Below, piece by piece: positions 61,998 through 64,000 of a stretch of 64,000 nt of DNA. Each line of letters opens with the position of its first letter. Within the stretch, counting starts at the first letter, position 1. This DNA is from JAKFEW01 sp036675505 (GTDB taxonomy: Bacteria; Cyanobacteriota; Sericytochromatia; S15B-MN24; JAQBPE01), in NCBI GenBank assembly GCA_036675505.1, contig JAKFEW010000135.1, forward strand, positions 1 through 64,000. The letters are read 5' to 3'. The notes below the pieces were generated by a model, which saw only the letters and a program-made list of their open reading frames with translations, had not been told where the DNA came from and ran no database searches. The position numbers and the translations under genes are program-made.

Positions 61998-63467
61998 ATG
62001 ACCGTGACATCTGCTTTTCTGCTGCTCGCCGCGCTCCAGGCCAACGCTTCCGCCGCGCCGCCACCGGTCATGAACCCGGCGCCGGCCGCGATCATGGCGC
62101 CGGCCGTGCCCCTGCTACCGCCGCTCGCCACCCTCACCTTCGCGGCGGGCGTCGACGAGGCGCGCCTGGAGCTGCCGATCCCGGTGGGCACACCGATCGA
62201 AGAGCGCGCGACGGCGGCCGAGTGGCGCTTCTACTTGCCGGGCTGGAGCCCGCCGCCCGACTTCGTGGGCTTCAACGACCCGGTCCTCGGCGCGCTGACG
62301 CTCAAGGCCGACGAGCGGGGCACGACGTTCGTGCTGCCCTGGAAGCACTGGTGCCCGACCGCGCTCCAGTGGATCGACGGCGACCGGCTGTCCATCACGA
62401 TCCGCAAGGTCTTCAAGGTGGCGGTCACCGAAGACCTCGCGCCGGGCATCCGCCATGTGCACGTGCGCAGCGCCGACCCGGCCGGACCGCTCGACGTGCA
62501 TGTGCTGCGGGTCGACCCGAAGACACGCGGCGTGCGCGTCGCACCGGCGCTCGCCCGGAACACGTTCTTCGGCCGTGAGCCGGTGAGCGCGATCGCCCGC
62601 CGCGCGGGCGGCCTGGCCGCGATCAATGGCAGCTACTTCTCGCCACGCACCGGCGAGCCGCTCGGCCTGCTCATGATCGACGGCGAATTGGTGGCCGGGC
62701 CGCTCTACAACCGGACGGCGCTCGCGCTCGGCGGGCCGGAGGCCGAGATCGGTCGCACCCAGCTCGCCACGCGGCTCACCTTGCCGGCGGGCGAGAGTTA
62801 CGACTTCGACGGCGTGAACCAGCCGCGCGGCCTCAACCGCATGGTCCTCTACACGGCCCGCTTCGGCCCGTCCACCTTCACGGCCGCGGACGCCAAGGGT
62901 GCGACCGAATACACCCTGCTGCCGGACGGCACCGTGCTCGGCACGGCGACCGGCAACGCGCCGATCCCGCCTGGCGGGATGGTGGTCTCGGCCCACGGCC
63001 AGGCGGCAGACTGGCTCGCCAAGCGCGTCCACGTGGGCGACAGGCTCGCCGTGCGCTCTGCCCTCGCCGACCTGTGGCCGGGCGTGAAGCACATCCTCGG
63101 CGGGGGGCCCGCGCTGCTCGACGACGGCCAGGTGCGCGTCACGGCCGAGCAGGAGCAATTCCGGCCAGACGTCACGAACGGCCGGGCGCCCCGCACGGCG
63201 GTCGGCATCGACGCCGAGCAACGCCTGCTGCTCGTGACCGTCGACGGCCGCCAGCCGCGCCGCAGCGTGGGGCTCTCGCTCAACGGGCTCGCCGCGCTGA
63301 TGCGCGAGCTCGGCGCGCGGGACGCGCTCAACCTCGACGGCGGCGGCTCGACGGCCATGGCCATCGGACCGGGCACCGTGAACACCCCGTCGGACGGCTC
63401 CGAACGCGCGGTCAACAACGCCCTCGTGGTCTGGTCGACCGCCGACGTTACCACCACCACTCGCTGA
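61998..63467 (+). CDS. Phosphodiester glycosidase (NAGPA domain) family protein, larger member
   Basis: A protein of 489 residues. A short signal peptide (to about residue 19) and a Pro/Ala linker precede an N-terminal beta domain (about 45-170) of the copper-amine-oxidase-N or AMIN-like sort (tentative). The NAGPA domain (about 175-480) has LAAINGSYFSPRTGEPLG, ILGGGPALLDDG, RAPRTAVGID, LNLDGGGSTAMAI and VNNALVVWS. It should act on sugar phosphodiesters in envelope polymers. No Shine-Dalgarno precedes the ATG; a -10 lies seven bases upstream, suggesting leaderless translation. It sits just after murA, and the Nudix gene begins one base after its stop. Confidence 0.88.
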   Translation: MTVTSAFLLLAALQANASAAPPPVMNPAPAAIMAPAVPLLPPLATLTFAAGVDEARLELPIPVGTPIEERATAAEWRFYLPGWSPPPDFVGFNDPVLGALTLKADERGTTFVLPWKHWCPTALQWIDGDRLSITIRKVFKVAVTEDLAPGIRHVHVRSADPAGPLDVHVLRVDPKTRGVRVAPALARNTFFGREPVSAIARRAGGLAAINGSYFSPRTGEPLGLLMIDGELVAGPLYNRTALALGGPEAEIGRTQLATRLTLPAGESYDFDGVNQPRGLNRMVLYTARFGPSTFTAADAKGATEYTLLPDGTVLGTATGNAPIPPGGMVVSAHGQAADWLAKRVHVGDRLAVRSALADLWPGVKHILGGGPALLDDGQVRVTAEQEQFRPDVTNGRAPRTAVGIDAEQRLLLVTVDGRQPRRSVGLSLNGLAALMRELGARDALNLDGGGSTAMAIGPGTVNTPSDGSERAVNNALVVWSTADVTTTTR

Positions 63468-63468
63468 A

Positions 63469-63963
63469 ATGCCCTACACCCCGATCCTCGGCACGCTGGG
63501 CTACGTGCTCTCGCCCGACCGCCGCGAGGTGCTGCTGATCCACCGCAACGCGCGGCCCGGCGACCAGCACCTCGGCAAATGGAACGGCCTGGGCGGCAAG
63601 CTCGACCGCGGCGAGGGCGCGACCGAGTGCATGGTCCGGGAGATCCGCGAGGAGGCGGGCATCGAGGTGACCTCGATGCGCCTGCGCGGCACCGTCAGCT
63701 GGCCAGGCTTCGGCAAGGCGGGGGAAGATTGGTTTGGCTTCATCTTCCTGATCGAGGCGTTCACAGGCGAGTCCTACGATGCGAACCCGGAAGGCGACCT
63801 GCATTGGCAACCCATCGAGCGCCTGCTGGCCGGCGACCTCCCGGTCTGGGAGGGCGATCGCCACTTCCTGCCGCTGGTCTTCGACGAAGACCCACGCGCG
63901 TTCCACGGCGTGATGCCATACGTGGACGGCCGGCCTGCCGGCTGGCGCTACGACCGCATCTGA
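63469..63963 (+). CDS. Nudix hydrolase (MutT / 8-oxo-dGTP diphosphatase-like)
   Basis: A protein of 164 residues. The Nudix box reads GGKLDRGEGATECMVREIREEAGIEV with all catalytic Glu residues (23-residue Gx5Ex7REUxEExGU pattern). GTLGYVLSPDRREVLLIHRN and KWNGLGGK resemble the MTH1/8-oxo-dGTP group. It removes pyrophosphate from oxidised nucleotides or related substrates; the exact substrate is not fixed by sequence. The ATG follows the glycosidase stop by one base, so the genes are translationally coupled. A terminator lies at 63974. Confidence 0.92.
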   Translation: MPYTPILGTLGYVLSPDRREVLLIHRNARPGDQHLGKWNGLGGKLDRGEGATECMVREIREEAGIEVTSMRLRGTVSWPGFGKAGEDWFGFIFLIEAFTGESYDANPEGDLHWQPIERLLAGDLPVWEGDRHFLPLVFDEDPRAFHGVMPYVDGRPAGWRYDRI

Positions 63964-63973
63964 TCGAAGAAAA

Positions 63974-63998
63974 GGGCCGGGTGCTATGCACCCGGCCC
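63974..63998 (+). terminator. Terminator at the window end
   Basis: GGGCCGGGTGC-TAT-GCACCCGGCCC is an 11-bp stem just after the Nudix gene; its tail is beyond the window. Confidence 0.7.
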
Positions 63999-64000
63999 CC

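Overview
The window is a GC-rich (roughly two thirds G+C by eye), densely coded bacterial chromosome segment with no rRNA, prophage, insertion sequence or CRISPR array. An LptF/G permease followed by an LptD-like barrel and many lipoproteins point to a two-membrane cell. The rapZ-yvcK-whiA cluster is best known from Gram-positive bacteria. The palindrome GCGATCGC (HIP1 of cyanobacteria) is very frequent, and the primary-type sigma factor, long hibernation factor and orphan OmpR-type regulator would fit cyanobacterial relatives. My inference, not proof, is a non-photosynthetic lineage near Cyanobacteria (Sericytochromatia/Tanganyikabacteria-like). No photosynthesis gene is seen.

Layout. 1-3222 (minus): a soluble poly-HAMP signalling protein running off the left edge. 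3.5-7.4 kb: small secreted protein, iron-type alcohol dehydrogenase, aminotransferase, biotin ligase, then a rod-shaped 6S-like RNA candidate. 7.6-12.8 kb: lptF/G, lptD-like and a secreted protein. 13.9-26.5 kb: a co-directional block that I read as an envelope-sensing and Ser/Thr signalling island: three tandem paralogous lipoproteins (the first two behind near-identical promoters), a protein made of two propeptide-like domains, a lipoprotein subtilase, a carboxypeptidase-regulatory lipoprotein, a receptor Ser/Thr kinase with a periplasmic-binding-protein sensor, a pseudokinase-PP2C fusion and a zinc-ribbon FHA protein. 26.6-30.2 kb: XRE-TPR regulator with its operator, lipoprotein, and a degenerate GGDEF/histidine-kinase protein. 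30.2-33.7 kb: divergent phosphodiester-glycosidase operon and ABC exporter sharing one 40-bp perfect palindrome that contains both start codons.

33.8-43.2 kb: small proteins, a TPR protein, a TolA-like lipoprotein, tatC, long hpf, whiA-yvcK-rapZ, a HAD phosphatase and a hydrophobic protein. 43.3-47.5 kb: Bat-type von Willebrand factor A operon. 47.6-50.6 kb: coiled-coil protein, tRNA-Leu(GAG), short tandem duplication, recD2. 50.7-57.3 kb: duplicated-domain lipoprotein, aminotransferase, DksA/TraR protein, two methyltransferases, sigma-70 factor, an inverted-repeat element, OmpR-family regulator. 57.4-64 kb: lipoproteins, second hydrophobic-core protein, murA, second phosphodiester glycosidase and a Nudix hydrolase.

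Promoters with -10 elements of the form GGTAnnAT recur. Several genes (4057, 31877, 31912, 61998) have the -10 only 6-7 bases before the start codon and look leaderless. Many genes start with TTG or GTG behind good Shine-Dalgarno sequences. All assignments come from reading the sequence only. Domain names rest on motif recognition, and no database search or structure prediction was run.
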